DNA of 64,000 nt from an uncultured Pseudomonadales bacterium (GTDB lineage Bacteria; Pseudomonadota; Gammaproteobacteria; Pseudomonadales; Porticoccaceae): NCBI GenBank assembly GCA_943788895.1, contig CALSRZ010000005.1, positions 186,001 to 250,000 on the forward strand. Reading direction: 5' to 3'. Each line of letters starts with the position of its first letter. The first letter of the stretch is position 1. The translations under genes and the position numbers were made by a program. Of this stretch, positions 28,965 through 38,983 are shown piece after piece. The notes under the pieces were generated by a model. The model did no database searches and had not been told where the DNA came from. It saw only the letters and a list, made by a program, of their open reading frames with translations.

Positions 28965-29537
28965 TTGGCGGGCAAACAGCAAATTCGAATTATTGCCGGC
29001 AAATGGCGTAGCCGTAAGATTGGTTTTCCCAATATTGATGGCTTGCGGCCGACCGGCGACCGGATTCGCGAGACGCTGTTTAATTGGCTGGCGGCGGATA
29101 TTCCCGGTTCGCGCTGCCTGGATCTATTTAGCGGCTCTGGGGCTTTCTGTTTTGAGGCTCTCTCTCGAGGCGCAACCCATTGCCTGGCGCTGGAAAAACA
29201 CCCCCAGGCGATTAACTGCCTTACTGAAAACAAGTCGCTTCTCGATGCCGCCGGGCTGACTATTGCTCATAAAGATACCCTCGCATATCTTCAGAAAAGC
29301 CCGGATAAACCTTTTGATATAGTCTTTATTGATCCACCCTTTGATCTGAATTTGGTCACTGAAGTCTGTACTCTTGTTGAACAGAACGGCTGGATTGCCA
29401 GCGACGGGGCTATCTACTGCGAACTTCCCGCGCAGCAAAATAATTTTGCACCACCGGCCAACTGGCAGGTGGTGCGCAATAAACGCGCCAGTGGCGTAAA
29501 CTACATACTATTCTCGCGCATTGAGCCAACGGCTTAA
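28965..29537 (+). CDS. rsmD: 16S rRNA (guanine-N2-)-methyltransferase RsmD
   Basis: 190 aa. Motifs are RIIAGKWRSRKI at the N terminus, LDLFSGSGAFCFEALSRGA for SAM binding and the catalytic FIDPPF. It methylates G966 of 16S rRNA. The start is TTG with AAAGGAG eight bases upstream. coaD follows after 42 bp. Confidence 0.94.
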   Translation: MAGKQQIRIIAGKWRSRKIGFPNIDGLRPTGDRIRETLFNWLAADIPGSRCLDLFSGSGAFCFEALSRGATHCLALEKHPQAINCLTENKSLLDAAGLTIAHKDTLAYLQKSPDKPFDIVFIDPPFDLNLVTEVCTLVEQNGWIASDGAIYCELPAQQNNFAPPANWQVVRNKRASGVNYILFSRIEPTA

Positions 29538-30056
<519 letters not shown>

Positions 30057-30095
30057 CCTGCGGACTATTTGGTCTTTATTTGCAGTTTATTTTGT

Positions 30096-30902
30096 CTAGC
30101 GCTGGCAGTGCCCACAAAACACTGAACTGCGCTGGCCCAGCTTGATTTCACTGAGTGGTTTTTCACAGCTAAAACAGGGCTCACCGCCACGCCCGTACAC
30201 CGCCAGCGTCTGCTGGAAATAGCCCGGCTCACCATTGCCATTAACAAAATCACGCAGCGTTGTGCCGCCCTGCTCAATCGCCGCCTGCAAAACATCTTTT
30301 ATATGACCAGCCAGTAGATCATAGCGCTGCCGAGAGACCCTGCCCGCCTCACGATCCGGTCTTATACCGCTGCGATACAGCGCTTCGGAAGCATAAATAT
30401 TGCCGGCGCCAACCACGATTTTGTTGTCCATAATAAACGGCTTTACCGCTATTTTACGCTTGCGCGACAGATCATAGAGTCGCTTGCCATTAAACGCCTC
30501 AGTCAGCGGCTCAGGCCCGAGATGATCGAGCTGATGGTGTTCGCTGTCGGACCAGAGCCAGGCACCAAAACGCCGCGGATCATGGTAGCGAAGACATTTT
30601 CCATTGCTCATATGCATTTCAATATGGTCGTGCTTGCGACGCGCGGTGTTTTTATCCACTAGGCGCAGACTGCCGCTCATGCCGAGATGAATCATCATTG
30701 AGCCATGTTCAAGCTGCAGCAGCAGGTACTTGGCACGCCGAGTTAAAGACAGCAGCCGCTGGCCTTTAACGATCTCCGATATGCCCTGGGTAACCGGCCA
30801 TCGCAGGGAACCGTTATAAACACTGAGTCGCTCTATTAATGCTCCGACTATATGGGGCTCGATCCCTCTTAATGTTGTCTCTACTTCAGGTAATTCAGGC
30901 AT
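30096..30902 (-). CDS. mutM: Formamidopyrimidine-DNA glycosylase MutM/Fpg
   Basis: 268 aa. The catalytic Pro 2 and Glu 3 are in MPELPEVETTLRGI, the helix-two-turn-helix is in the middle, and a C-terminal zinc finger has two Cys pairs (CFSCEKP...CGHC). It removes 8-oxoguanine from DNA. It is divergent from exbD over a 173-bp spacer that contains two inverted repeats. Confidence 0.97.
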   Translation of the reverse strand: MPELPEVETTLRGIEPHIVGALIERLSVYNGSLRWPVTQGISEIVKGQRLLSLTRRAKYLLLQLEHGSMMIHLGMSGSLRLVDKNTARRKHDHIEMHMSNGKCLRYHDPRRFGAWLWSDSEHHQLDHLGPEPLTEAFNGKRLYDLSRKRKIAVKPFIMDNKIVVGAGNIYASEALYRSGIRPDREAGRVSRQRYDLLAGHIKDVLQAAIEQGGTTLRDFVNGNGEPGYFQQTLAVYGRGGEPCFSCEKPLSEIKLGQRSSVFCGHCQR

Positions 30903-30963
30903 AATTTCTCAACGATTTTTCCCCAACTGGGTCGTTTTCTGGCACACTGGACCTCTAAGTATA

Positions 30964-31040
30964 CATGCAGAATTTTGAGCGTCCCTGCATGCAACTAGAC
31001 GCGCTGGTAATTCCAAGAAAAACCAGTAAAATGCGCGTCT
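30964..31040 (+). promoter_or_regulatory. Two inverted repeats in the exbD leader
   Basis: CATGCAG and CTGCATG form a 7-bp stem at 30964-30991. Next, AGACGCG-CTGGT pairs with ACCAG and CGCGTCT at 30997-31040, the right arm being split by a 7-nt bulge. No T-run follows. They could be a structured 5' UTR or operator sites; no known riboswitch was recognised. Confidence 0.35.
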
Positions 31041-31075
31041 CAATGTACGTCAGCTAGATTTAAGGTGCACCATCG

Positions 31076-31483
31076 ATGGCGCTAGGTAAAAGACGAAAGG
31101 AAGAGGAAGAATCAAATATTGATATGACACCCATGCTGGATGTCGTATTTATTATGCTGATTTTTTTCATTGTTACAGCTTCATTTGTAAACGAATCAGG
31201 GCTTGATGTTAATCGCCCACCAACCTCAGACGAACCGCCACCAGATTCCGAAAACACCAATATTGTTTTCCGTGTTTCTGAGAGCAATGAGCTGACGCTT
31301 GAAGGCCGACGTATTGATGTTCGCGCAGTTCGTGCAAATGTTGAACGTATGCACGCCGAGAAGCCCGAAGCCAAAGTTATTGTCAGCGCTCACCCGAAAT
31401 CGAAGACAGAGTTATTTGTGCTGATTTCAGACCAGGCTCGAGAAGCCGGCGTCTACGATGTCTCTTTATCGACTGACGAATAA
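31076..31483 (+). CDS. ExbD/TolR family biopolymer transport protein (lone copy)
   Basis: 135 aa: basic N terminus (ALGKRRKEEEE), the essential membrane Asp in MTPMLDVVFIMLIFFIV, then a Pro-rich linker and a periplasmic domain ending in a TolR-like DQAREAGVYDV. It couples proton flow to TonB with ExbB. No exbB or tonB is adjacent, which is unusual, and the 173 bp upstream has no partner gene. It is convergent with the TonB-dependent receptor gene below. Confidence 0.9.
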   Translation: MALGKRRKEEEESNIDMTPMLDVVFIMLIFFIVTASFVNESGLDVNRPPTSDEPPPDSENTNIVFRVSESNELTLEGRRIDVRAVRANVERMHAEKPEAKVIVSAHPKSKTELFVLISDQAREAGVYDVSLSTDE

Positions 31484-31507
31484 ATAACGTAGAGTAACAA
31501 TCGAATT

Positions 31508-31538
31508 AGCCTTGCAGTGAAAATTGCAGGGCTTTTTT
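31508..31538 (+). terminator. Intrinsic terminator after exbD
   Basis: AGCCTTGCA and TGCAGGGCT form a 9-bp stem (one G-U) followed by six T residues. It lies 24 bp after the exbD stop and next to the convergent receptor gene. Confidence 0.8.
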
Positions 31539-31549
31539 GCGCTCTGTGG

Positions 31550-34500
31550 TTATAGGTGATGGCTGAACCTGGCATAAAAGAATCTGCCGGTGGACTCATA
31601 GGTTCTTGAATCAAAGTTATCGTTGAATGCAGAGGCCAGGAAGGGTGGAGCTTCGTTGAGTATATTGTCGACCCCAACGGTTATCAGTGATTCACCGGAG
31701 TTAAAGTGATAGCTCATCTGCGCATCTTCGCGGGACCAGGCACCAGACTCGCGACGATTATCTGAATTGTTGACCGTCTCGGTTAAGCTGCTGACTCTAA
31801 ATGATGAGAGTGCAACTTCCCAGCGCCCAAACTGCCAGAACAGGTTAAGCCTGGTCTTCCATTTCGGCAGGCCTCCAGAACCCTCTGCCGCCTCATCTGC
31901 AAAGGTTCCCGACAATTCCTGAGTCTCTGCAGTCAAGGCCCTTTGAAGCTGGTATGAGTGGATATGCGAACCGCTCAGGTCAATCCCTAAACTACCCCAC
32001 TTGGCGATAAACACTCGCCAGGAAAGATCCGCATCAAAGCCGGAAATTTTTCGCATACCGAGATTTTCATTATTTGCCAGAACTCTCACCACTTCGCCAT
32101 TTTCATCGCGAATAATTCGATCGCTGAAACTCAGATCGGCTGCATTCTGGTCGAGAAAAAACTGGCCGCTGGCACCAATAATATTATCAACCTCGATGCG
32201 ATAGGCATCCACGCCAAAAGTGAAGTTGCGCAATCCGGGTGGCGTATAGATAAAGCCCAGGGAAAGGTTTTTCGAGATTTCAGGTCGCAGCGAGGTATTG
32301 CCGCCGGTGACGGTTAAATACTGAACGCGCAGCGGATCTGTCTGCACATCGCAGCCCGGCAGCAAACCAACATTTTCAGGGTTCGAACAGGGATCGACCA
32401 AAAACGCCTGGCTGATACTGTCACTCTGGTTTAGCTCAAACAGTGACGGCGCACGAAACCCCTGGGAAACACTACCGCGCAACATCAGGTCACTATTGGG
32501 CCGATAGCGCATCGCAAGCTTGGGATTGGCCTCTGAACCAAAGTCACTGTACTGAGTTGCCCTGAGGGAAATATTCGCCTCTAAAACAGGTTCCGCAACC
32601 ATACTCTCACTGGAAATAATCGGCACCAGTGATTCTATATAGAGCTCCGAACTGCTTCGCTCTCCCCGGCTACTACCAAACTCGCCCCCGATTAACTGGT
32701 TATTCTCGACGCGCGGATCGGCCTCGGTGAAAAAGGTTTCCCGGCGCATTTCCAATCCCGCCGCAAATTCAATATTTTCCACCGATGAAATTCTGGCAAT
32801 CTGAGAGATATCTATATTAATCGAGGCCAGTGTTGAGTGGCCGCGGTTAACCGCAGCGGCGCGAATATAGTCAAGCTGCCCATCAGTAATTGCTTCAGGC
32901 GCTCCAAAAAAATTAATTGGCACACAGCCATCTGTGCTGGCACAGATTGAACTGCTGCCAAGTCCCAGAGCAAGCTTTTCCGCGTCGACAAGATTGCTCC
33001 ATCGCTCATTGGCTTTATTTTCACTCCAGTTAAGGCTCACCTGCCACTCACCATCGAGCAGGGTTCCCATCAGCTTACTGTTGACGCGAAAAGTCTCAGA
33101 CTCATTAGCCTGCACACGGGGACCCAGACCTGTGAGCCTGATACGTGCATCGACAATATCCTCGGCAAATGGATTAAATTGGTTTGCAGCCGATATGCTG
33201 ATTGGTATCTCTTCAAAGGCGGTAAATATCGGCGCCGGGGCAAAGGTTATATAGGTGGTATTTTTCACGTAGCCGAGCTCAAAAGTACTCTCTACTGAAT
33301 TGAGCTGTGTCAGGCTGCCAGAGAGAAAAAATGAATCTCGCTCTGCCGGCACTAGCGAAGAGGTATGGGCCAGATAGTCAAAAAGATCTTCATCTGTCAC
33401 GCTGCGAAAATCTTCGGGGGAACTTCCATTCACCAGCCCCTCAGTAAGGGTGACCGTATTATCGTCGGTAACAATCCGTGCATTTGGTGTGGCGCTTGAG
33501 CGCTGGTCGACGCCGCCGCGCAAACGGCCGTCGGCGGAATTGGAAATTGCTCTATCGCGGCTAAAGAAGCCCGCCTGATCATAGTGGGAGGCCATCGCTA
33601 ACAGCTCTATCCCGGCAACTTTACCGCTAAGCAAAAGGTCGAAGCGGCTGGTCTGGTTGTCCCCTGCATCGGATATCCCGGAATAGGTATTCAATAGAAT
33701 TCCGTCAAAGCTTTTGCGCAAAATAACATTCACAACCCCGGCAATCGCATCCGACCCATAGATAGATGAACCACTGTCCTTAAGAATCTCGATTCGATCC
33801 ACGGCTGCCAGAGGAATACTGTTGAGATCAACTGAGCCACCATCAATGGCATTGACCGCGCTGCGCAACCCATTGATAAGGACCAGCGTATTGGTGGCGG
33901 GCAATCCCCGCAGGGTTACGCTGGCGGTTCCATTGCCACCATTGCTAACCGCCGTGCTTGCAGAATTTCCTGCCACTTCCGGGGTAAACCTCATTAGCTG
34001 TGACAATGTTTGCGCACCGGAAAGACGAATTTCAGTGGCGGTAATAATTTCTGTCGGGGTAAATGAGTTGCCGTTAATCTGCTTGAACCTGGATCCGGTC
34101 AGCGGCTTGCCGCGGACAATTAGCTCTTCGATCATCGGATACTGGTTTTTGCTGCGCTGCAGATCCTTATGCATCGCGGCACAGTCCCAACCGGCTCTAC
34201 AGCGCGGCAGCACTACCACGGTCTGGGGCCCTACAATGCGGTATTCGATATCACGATTTTCAATTAATAAATCCAGTATCTGCAGAATACTAAAGCTGCC
34301 AAGGACCTCTGGAGCATCCTGGTCATCTCTTATAGAAGAGGGAAAAATAATTGAAGACTGGGTCTGCTGGCCAAGTGCTATCAGCGAACCGTGAAGGCTC
34401 CCCGGGGACAGTTCAACCGGATAAATATCTGTGACAATCGCCTGAGCAGATGAACTTGGTAATAGCGTGCTCAGAAATAGGGGAAATAGACAGGCAATAG

Positions 34501-34570
34501 AAAGTAGAGATGTTCGGCTGATAGCCAACAGACGGCGGTAACCATTATTTAAAATACCCAAACATGCCAT
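31550..34570 (-). CDS. TonB-dependent outer-membrane receptor with N-terminal STN signalling domain
   Basis: 1006 aa. A signal peptide ends near LPSSSAQA. An STN (secretin/TonB short N-terminal) domain follows (SLIALGQQTQSSIIFPSSI...VVVLPR), then a TonB-box-like region (IEELIVRG), the plug (SVTLRGLPATNTLVLINGLR...IEILKDSGSSIYGSDAIAGVVNV) and a 22-strand beta barrel ending in RFFYARFSHHL. STN receptors report ligand uptake to a FecR-like anti-sigma factor. The ligand is not readable. The upstream genes fecR-like and ECF sigma complete the circuit. Confidence 0.93.
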   Translation of the reverse strand: MACLGILNNGYRRLLAISRTSLLSIACLFPLFLSTLLPSSSAQAIVTDIYPVELSPGSLHGSLIALGQQTQSSIIFPSSIRDDQDAPEVLGSFSILQILDLLIENRDIEYRIVGPQTVVVLPRCRAGWDCAAMHKDLQRSKNQYPMIEELIVRGKPLTGSRFKQINGNSFTPTEIITATEIRLSGAQTLSQLMRFTPEVAGNSASTAVSNGGNGTASVTLRGLPATNTLVLINGLRSAVNAIDGGSVDLNSIPLAAVDRIEILKDSGSSIYGSDAIAGVVNVILRKSFDGILLNTYSGISDAGDNQTSRFDLLLSGKVAGIELLAMASHYDQAGFFSRDRAISNSADGRLRGGVDQRSSATPNARIVTDDNTVTLTEGLVNGSSPEDFRSVTDEDLFDYLAHTSSLVPAERDSFFLSGSLTQLNSVESTFELGYVKNTTYITFAPAPIFTAFEEIPISISAANQFNPFAEDIVDARIRLTGLGPRVQANESETFRVNSKLMGTLLDGEWQVSLNWSENKANERWSNLVDAEKLALGLGSSSICASTDGCVPINFFGAPEAITDGQLDYIRAAAVNRGHSTLASINIDISQIARISSVENIEFAAGLEMRRETFFTEADPRVENNQLIGGEFGSSRGERSSSELYIESLVPIISSESMVAEPVLEANISLRATQYSDFGSEANPKLAMRYRPNSDLMLRGSVSQGFRAPSLFELNQSDSISQAFLVDPCSNPENVGLLPGCDVQTDPLRVQYLTVTGGNTSLRPEISKNLSLGFIYTPPGLRNFTFGVDAYRIEVDNIIGASGQFFLDQNAADLSFSDRIIRDENGEVVRVLANNENLGMRKISGFDADLSWRVFIAKWGSLGIDLSGSHIHSYQLQRALTAETQELSGTFADEAAEGSGGLPKWKTRLNLFWQFGRWEVALSSFRVSSLTETVNNSDNRRESGAWSREDAQMSYHFNSGESLITVGVDNILNEAPPFLASAFNDNFDSRTYESTGRFFYARFSHHL

Positions 34571-34610
34571 GCGGCACAGACCCAGGCTAAAGACAGGGGA
34601 TCATTAAACC

Positions 34611-35624
34611 TTAAGGATTGGGCTGAGACAACAACCATTTATTGTCGCGGAGAGTCAGCTCCAGACCCAGAGCCTGAGCTACCGCAGCGAGAGTTTCTTT
34701 CTTTTGACGGGACGAGAATGTGCCGGATATTTTGATGCTTTGAGACACATCATCGGCGACGATAACTTTTTTGTGCAGATAGCGATTGAGCATCTCAACG
34801 GCATCCCCAATCGAGGTGTTTTCAAATAACAGCTGTCCCTGTCGCCATGCCGTGGCCTGAACATTCTGTATATTGGCCTCAGACAGGCCGCGAACCGAAT
34901 CAATTTCCAGTGCTTCGTCAGCCGTCAACAACCTTGATTGAGCCGAGGCAACAGAGGATCCGCCCGCCTCTTCCACTCGCACAATGCCCTCGCTAACGGA
35001 GACTATGGCACTCTGGTCAGTGGCCCGATAAATATTAAATGCTGTGCCCACTGCACGGACAGTTGCACCAGCCACATCGACAATAAAGGGTCTGTCCAAA
35101 TCACTGGCAACCGTGAAGAAAACCTCGCCCTTGAGCAACTCAATCTCACGGGAACTATCCGTTAGGGATACGGAGATTTCGCTATTGGTATTGAGCTCAA
35201 CAACGCTGCCATCGCCAAGGGTAACCGCTAGATACTGGCCTGTACCTGCAGCGTAAATTTCACCCTGGGGCTGAAAATTAAATACCGCAATAAAACCAAC
35301 CGCAGCCAGAGAAAAAGCCAGGGCCATCGGCTTCCACAGATTTTGTAATTTCTCCAACAGGCCAAAACCTGCTGCTGGCTTGCTATCAGCGGCTCTTTCA
35401 GGGGGCTTTTCTGCTAACAGCTCGTCTACCGGAAGATAAGAGACGGCGCCCATTGTCTGCCAAAGTTCCAGCGCCTGATCCCAGGCCGACTGATGAGACT
35501 CTTCGTCCGTAAGCCAAACTGAAAAATCCTCAAGATCTTTCTCGCTAACGTTTTCGCCACGCAACGCAACAACCCAGGCAAAGGCCTGGTCGAGGATGTT
35601 TTGATCAATTTGCGTTGCGGTCAA
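34611..35624 (-). CDS. FecR-family anti-sigma regulator
   Basis: 337 aa. An N-terminal DUF4880-type cytoplasmic domain (QAFAWVVALRGENVSEKDLEDFSVWL) is followed by one membrane helix (PMALAFSLAAVGFIAVF), the FecR domain (ILLKGEVFF-like block with GTAFNIY) and a C-terminal STN-like segment. It passes the signal from the receptor's STN domain to the ECF sigma factor. It lies 40 bp upstream of the receptor gene, so these two are likely cotranscribed. Confidence 0.92.
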   Translation of the reverse strand: MTATQIDQNILDQAFAWVVALRGENVSEKDLEDFSVWLTDEESHQSAWDQALELWQTMGAVSYLPVDELLAEKPPERAADSKPAAGFGLLEKLQNLWKPMALAFSLAAVGFIAVFNFQPQGEIYAAGTGQYLAVTLGDGSVVELNTNSEISVSLTDSSREIELLKGEVFFTVASDLDRPFIVDVAGATVRAVGTAFNIYRATDQSAIVSVSEGIVRVEEAGGSSVASAQSRLLTADEALEIDSVRGLSEANIQNVQATAWRQGQLLFENTSIGDAVEMLNRYLHKKVIVADDVSQSIKISGTFSSRQKKETLAAVAQALGLELTLRDNKWLLSQPNP

Positions 35625-35990
35625 TGGCTTGTACCTATTATTAGCCTGTGTTCTTTTTAGTCGCTAGTATTCTTCTGGTTTGCTCGTATCGAGCGTATTT
35701 CTCTATTTAATAAGATTAATCACAGCTTAGACGAGCAAAAGAGCAAATACCCCAGACCATCTTGCCAATAAAAAAATTAGCCGCGCATTATCTACTACTG
35801 CATACAATATTTATACCAACGGCTCGCTGATAGATGAAGTTTTGCCCCAAAGCCAGCCAGATCGAGCATTTCAGCGGCTTACAGGAAAAGGATAGTATAG
35901 GAATCGTCTTTTATCGCGCCCTGATATAAGGCAGAAAGGCGGCAATCGCACCACAATGGGGCGATTTAACTAGCGGTTAATGCTATGCAG
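35625..35990. promoter_or_regulatory. 366-bp spacer between ECF sigma gene and fecR-like gene
   Basis: No gene is seen. The only structure is an imperfect hairpin near the sigma-gene end (AATCGCaCC...GGgGCGATT, 35944-35966), which might attenuate the sigma transcript but has no good T-run. The promoter for fecR and the receptor, presumably the target of the ECF factor, should lie here, but I cannot identify a consensus. No Fur box was recognised. Confidence 0.4.
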
Positions 35991-36536
35991 CTATTGATCT
36001 GCCTTGGCGAGCGCGCTGCGCAAATGTTTGAGCGCCTCAAGAATATATTTCTCAACAGAGCTGACCGAAACGCCCATCTGCGTGGCAATCTCTCCGTAGG
36101 TAAGACCTTTTGCACGATTGAGAATAAATGCCTGCCTTGGATTTTGCGGCAGCCCTTCGAGAGCTTGGTAAATAAACGTCAATGTCTGTCTGGCTTCCAT
36201 CTCGCGTTCAAGGGGAATATTTTCAACCAGTGCACTGACTTGGGTAACACCATCATTAGGGGCTTTAGCACCCTCACGCTCTAAATAGTTTTGATGTAAA
36301 ACTTTTCTGCGTAACTGGTCGATCGACATATTGGCAGCGACTTGAAAGAGGAAGGCCTTGGCATTGGATAACTTGCTGGGATCGTCGAGGGTATAGAGAC
36401 GTATAAATGCCGCCTGCGCGATATCTTCGGCATCTTCACGGCTGCTCATACGACGTGCCAAAAAACGAACAAGCGTCGTGCTGTGCTGGTTAATTAAATT
36501 TTCAACGAAATCTTTATTATTGTAATTCATACTCAT
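35991..36536 (-). CDS. ECF-type sigma factor (FecI-like)
   Basis: 181 aa. Region 2 (LVRFLARRMSSREDAEDIAQAAFIRLY) and region 4 (GLTYGEIATQMGVSVSSVEKYILEALKHLR) identify an extracytoplasmic-function sigma factor; linkage to a FecR-type protein and an STN receptor makes it FecI-like. It directs RNA polymerase to a small regulon, typically the receptor operon. It is divergent from an alpha/beta-hydrolase gene. Confidence 0.93.
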   Translation of the reverse strand: MSMNYNNKDFVENLINQHSTTLVRFLARRMSSREDAEDIAQAAFIRLYTLDDPSKLSNAKAFLFQVAANMSIDQLRRKVLHQNYLEREGAKAPNDGVTQVSALVENIPLEREMEARQTLTFIYQALEGLPQNPRQAFILNRAKGLTYGEIATQMGVSVSSVEKYILEALKHLRSALAKADQ

Positions 36537-36615
36537 TCTGACAAGATGGGAGTTGTTCAGTTACAAATTAAACAAGTATTTTCAGGGAACTCTAACACAA
36601 ATTTCGGATAAATCT

Positions 36616-37575
36616 ATGGGTTATGCACAGTCAGATTTTGTACCGCAAAACATAGAGAACCTGCGGCAGAACCTCCCGCCGTTCAATGCTGCGGCGGCAG
36701 CTAATCCAGCCGCTAACAGCGCACTGAAAAACTACCTTGATTTTTATCGCCTGCCGCGCCCAGACGACAACATACAGCTATATGCCGGGCATCTATGCGA
36801 CGCTGACCAACAGACCCATATTATGGCTTGGCACCCTGTCGGCGCTAGGGGAACTGTCGTTATAGTCCATGGCTATCTCGATCACACCGGCCTCTATAGA
36901 AACCTGATTAATGAGCTTCTTGACCGCCAGTTCGCCGTGGTCTGCTTTGATCTTGTTGGCCACGGCCTGTCGAGTGGCGAGCCGGGCTATATTAAAACTT
37001 ACAGCACATATGTCCGTCAGCTAAATCAGGTGATCAGTGCCGCCACCGAATTTCTCCCGGGCCCGCTGCATGGCATCGGGCAGAGTACTGGTGGGGCCGT
37101 CTTGCTAAAACAGCTACTCGAACAGATCAATACCAGCAACTATCCCTTTGCCAGTCTCAATCTTTTGGCTCCGCTTGTGCATCCGCGTTTATGGAAATTT
37201 AATCGCTGGGCTTTCAGGCTCACCGGCCGCTTTCGCAAGACCGTTAAAAGAGTTTTTCGAAAAAACTCTCATGATGGGGAGTTTTTACATTTCCTGCAGC
37301 ATCAAGACCCCTTTCAACCACGCAGATTGCCAAAAGCCTGGATCGGCGCTATGGCGAATTGGGTCGAGGAAATAGAAAATCACCCGGGCAGCAACTTTCC
37401 AATCAATGTGATTCAGGGCGATGGGGATGGAACTCTGGATTGGCGCTATAACATCAGGCTACTCGAGGAAAAATTTCCTCAGATGAGCCTTAACCTGATC
37501 GATGATGCCGGTCACCATATGGCGAATGAGCGCGAGGACTTACGGAAAAAAATCTTTGCCGCTATTAAGCTTTAG
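36616..37575 (+). CDS. Alpha/beta hydrolase (serine aminopeptidase S33/monoacylglycerol lipase-like)
   Basis: About 319 aa from the ATG at 36616. The track start at 36553 is a TTG without a ribosome site and close to the sigma gene. The oxyanion region is VIVHGYLDHTGLYRNL, the nucleophile elbow GQSTGG and the late His in DAGHHMANE. No signal peptide is evident, so it is probably cytoplasmic. The substrate is likely an ester or lipid, but this is only inferred from the family. It diverges from the signalling set. Confidence 0.82.
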   Translation: MGYAQSDFVPQNIENLRQNLPPFNAAAAANPAANSALKNYLDFYRLPRPDDNIQLYAGHLCDADQQTHIMAWHPVGARGTVVIVHGYLDHTGLYRNLINELLDRQFAVVCFDLVGHGLSSGEPGYIKTYSTYVRQLNQVISAATEFLPGPLHGIGQSTGGAVLLKQLLEQINTSNYPFASLNLLAPLVHPRLWKFNRWAFRLTGRFRKTVKRVFRKNSHDGEFLHFLQHQDPFQPRRLPKAWIGAMANWVEEIENHPGSNFPINVIQGDGDGTLDWRYNIRLLEEKFPQMSLNLIDDAGHHMANEREDLRKKIFAAIKL

Positions 37576-37588
37576 ATTTACAGAAATA

Positions 37589-38983
37589 TCAGTTGTAAAT
37601 AGCGCCGGGTAACCAGGTTGCCAGCGCCGGCCATACTGATAGCATCAGCATCAACAGCAGCTGAATCATAATAAATGGCGCGACACCGCGATACATATCC
37701 GAGGTTTCAACCGAGGCTGGCGCAACACCGCGCAGATAGAACAGAGCAAACCCGAATGGCGGCGTTAAAAAGGAAGTCTGCAGATTTATCGCAATCATAA
37801 TGCCCAGCCATACCGGATCCAAGCCCATGGCGAGCAGTACCGGACCAACAATCGGCACCACAACAAAAGTAATCTCAATAAAGTCGAGTACAAAGCCGAG
37901 TAAAAAGATAACCACCATAACCAGAATAGTTGCACTGACCACACCGCCCGGCAGTTGCGAGAAGAATTGCTCAACCAGCTCCTCACCACCAAAACCGCGA
38001 AATACCAGCGAGAATATCGCCGCGCCAATCAGAATCAAAAACACCATTGAGGTCACTTCGGTGGTGTTCTGTCCAACTTCACGCAGGCGAGCTACTGACA
38101 GCTGCCCCTTAAACATCGCCAACAGAGTCGCGCCAAAGGCACCCACCGCTGCAGCTTCGGTCGGGGTTGCTGCACCAGTCAAAATTGAACCCAGTACGGC
38201 GGCAATCAAAAATATCGGCGGCAGTAAATTGCGCATCGCCCGGGACAATTTATGGGTCGCCGGAGAGTGCTCAGCTTCTGGCTGAAGTGGGGACTGTTGT
38301 AGCTCAGGTTGTAGCTGGGGCTTGGCAAACACAATGACATAAAGGCTGTAGAGCACCACCAGAATCAGCCCGGGAATAATGGCTCCGACAAACAGGTCGC
38401 CAATAGAGACCACCTTGGGTGTAAATATACCCATATTTAACTGCGCCTGCTGATAGGCACTGGAGAGAATATCGCCGAGTAAAACCAGCGCAATTGAGGG
38501 CGGAATAATCTGCCCAAGGGTACCAGTGGCGCAAATAATTCCGGTGGCTTGAGATGAGGAATAGCCGCGCTTCAACATGGTCGGCAGCGACATCAAGCCC
38601 ATGGTCACCACTGTGGCGCCAACAATGCCTGTGCTCGCCGCCAGCAACGCACCGACCAATACCACGGAGATACCCAGACCGCTGCGAAAACCACTAAAAA
38701 GATCGGCCATACTTTCGAGTAGGTCTTCCGAGAGCCGCGACTTTTCCAGCATCACCCCCATCAATACAAATAGAGGCACCGCAATAAGCGTGGTATTTTT
38801 AACGGTACCAAACAGGCGGTTGGGCAGCGCCTGTAAAAAAGCCATATCAAAATGGCCGGTGGCATAGCCAACCAGGGCAAATATAAGCGCAGTGCCTGAC
38901 AGGGATAGCGCCACGGGATAACCTGCCATCAACACCAGGCAGACCACCAAAAACATAAATAGCGGGATAAATTCAGCCATCAC
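37589..38983 (-). CDS. TRAP transporter large permease (DctM-like)
   Basis: 464 aa with 12 or so membrane segments and the DctM pattern: LMAGYPVALSLSGTALIFAL, PLFVLMGVMLEKS and GIICATGTLGQIIPPSIALVLLGDI. A hydrophilic insert rich in Gln and Glu (QPELQQSPLQPEAEHSP) lies near the middle, as in DctM proteins of the larger type. It forms the Na+-driven importer with DctQ. The small-subunit gene overlaps by 4 bp. Confidence 0.93.
   Translation of the reverse strand: MMAEFIPLFMFLVVCLVLMAGYPVALSLSGTALIFALVGYATGHFDMAFLQALPNRLFGTVKNTTLIAVPLFVLMGVMLEKSRLSEDLLESMADLFSGFRSGLGISVVLVGALLAASTGIVGATVVTMGLMSLPTMLKRGYSSSQATGIICATGTLGQIIPPSIALVLLGDILSSAYQQAQLNMGIFTPKVVSIGDLFVGAIIPGLILVVLYSLYVIVFAKPQLQPELQQSPLQPEAEHSPATHKLSRAMRNLLPPIFLIAAVLGSILTGAATPTEAAAVGAFGATLLAMFKGQLSVARLREVGQNTTEVTSMVFLILIGAAIFSLVFRGFGGEELVEQFFSQLPGGVVSATILVMVVIFLLGFVLDFIEITFVVVPIVGPVLLAMGLDPVWLGIMIAINLQTSFLTPPFGFALFYLRGVAPASVETSDMYRGVAPFIMIQLLLMLMLSVWPALATWLPGAIYN

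Noticed and set aside
36553-36615. Longer hydrolase start at TTG 36553
   Set aside because: No ribosome site; ATG 36616 has a GGA-type site and suits the protein better.
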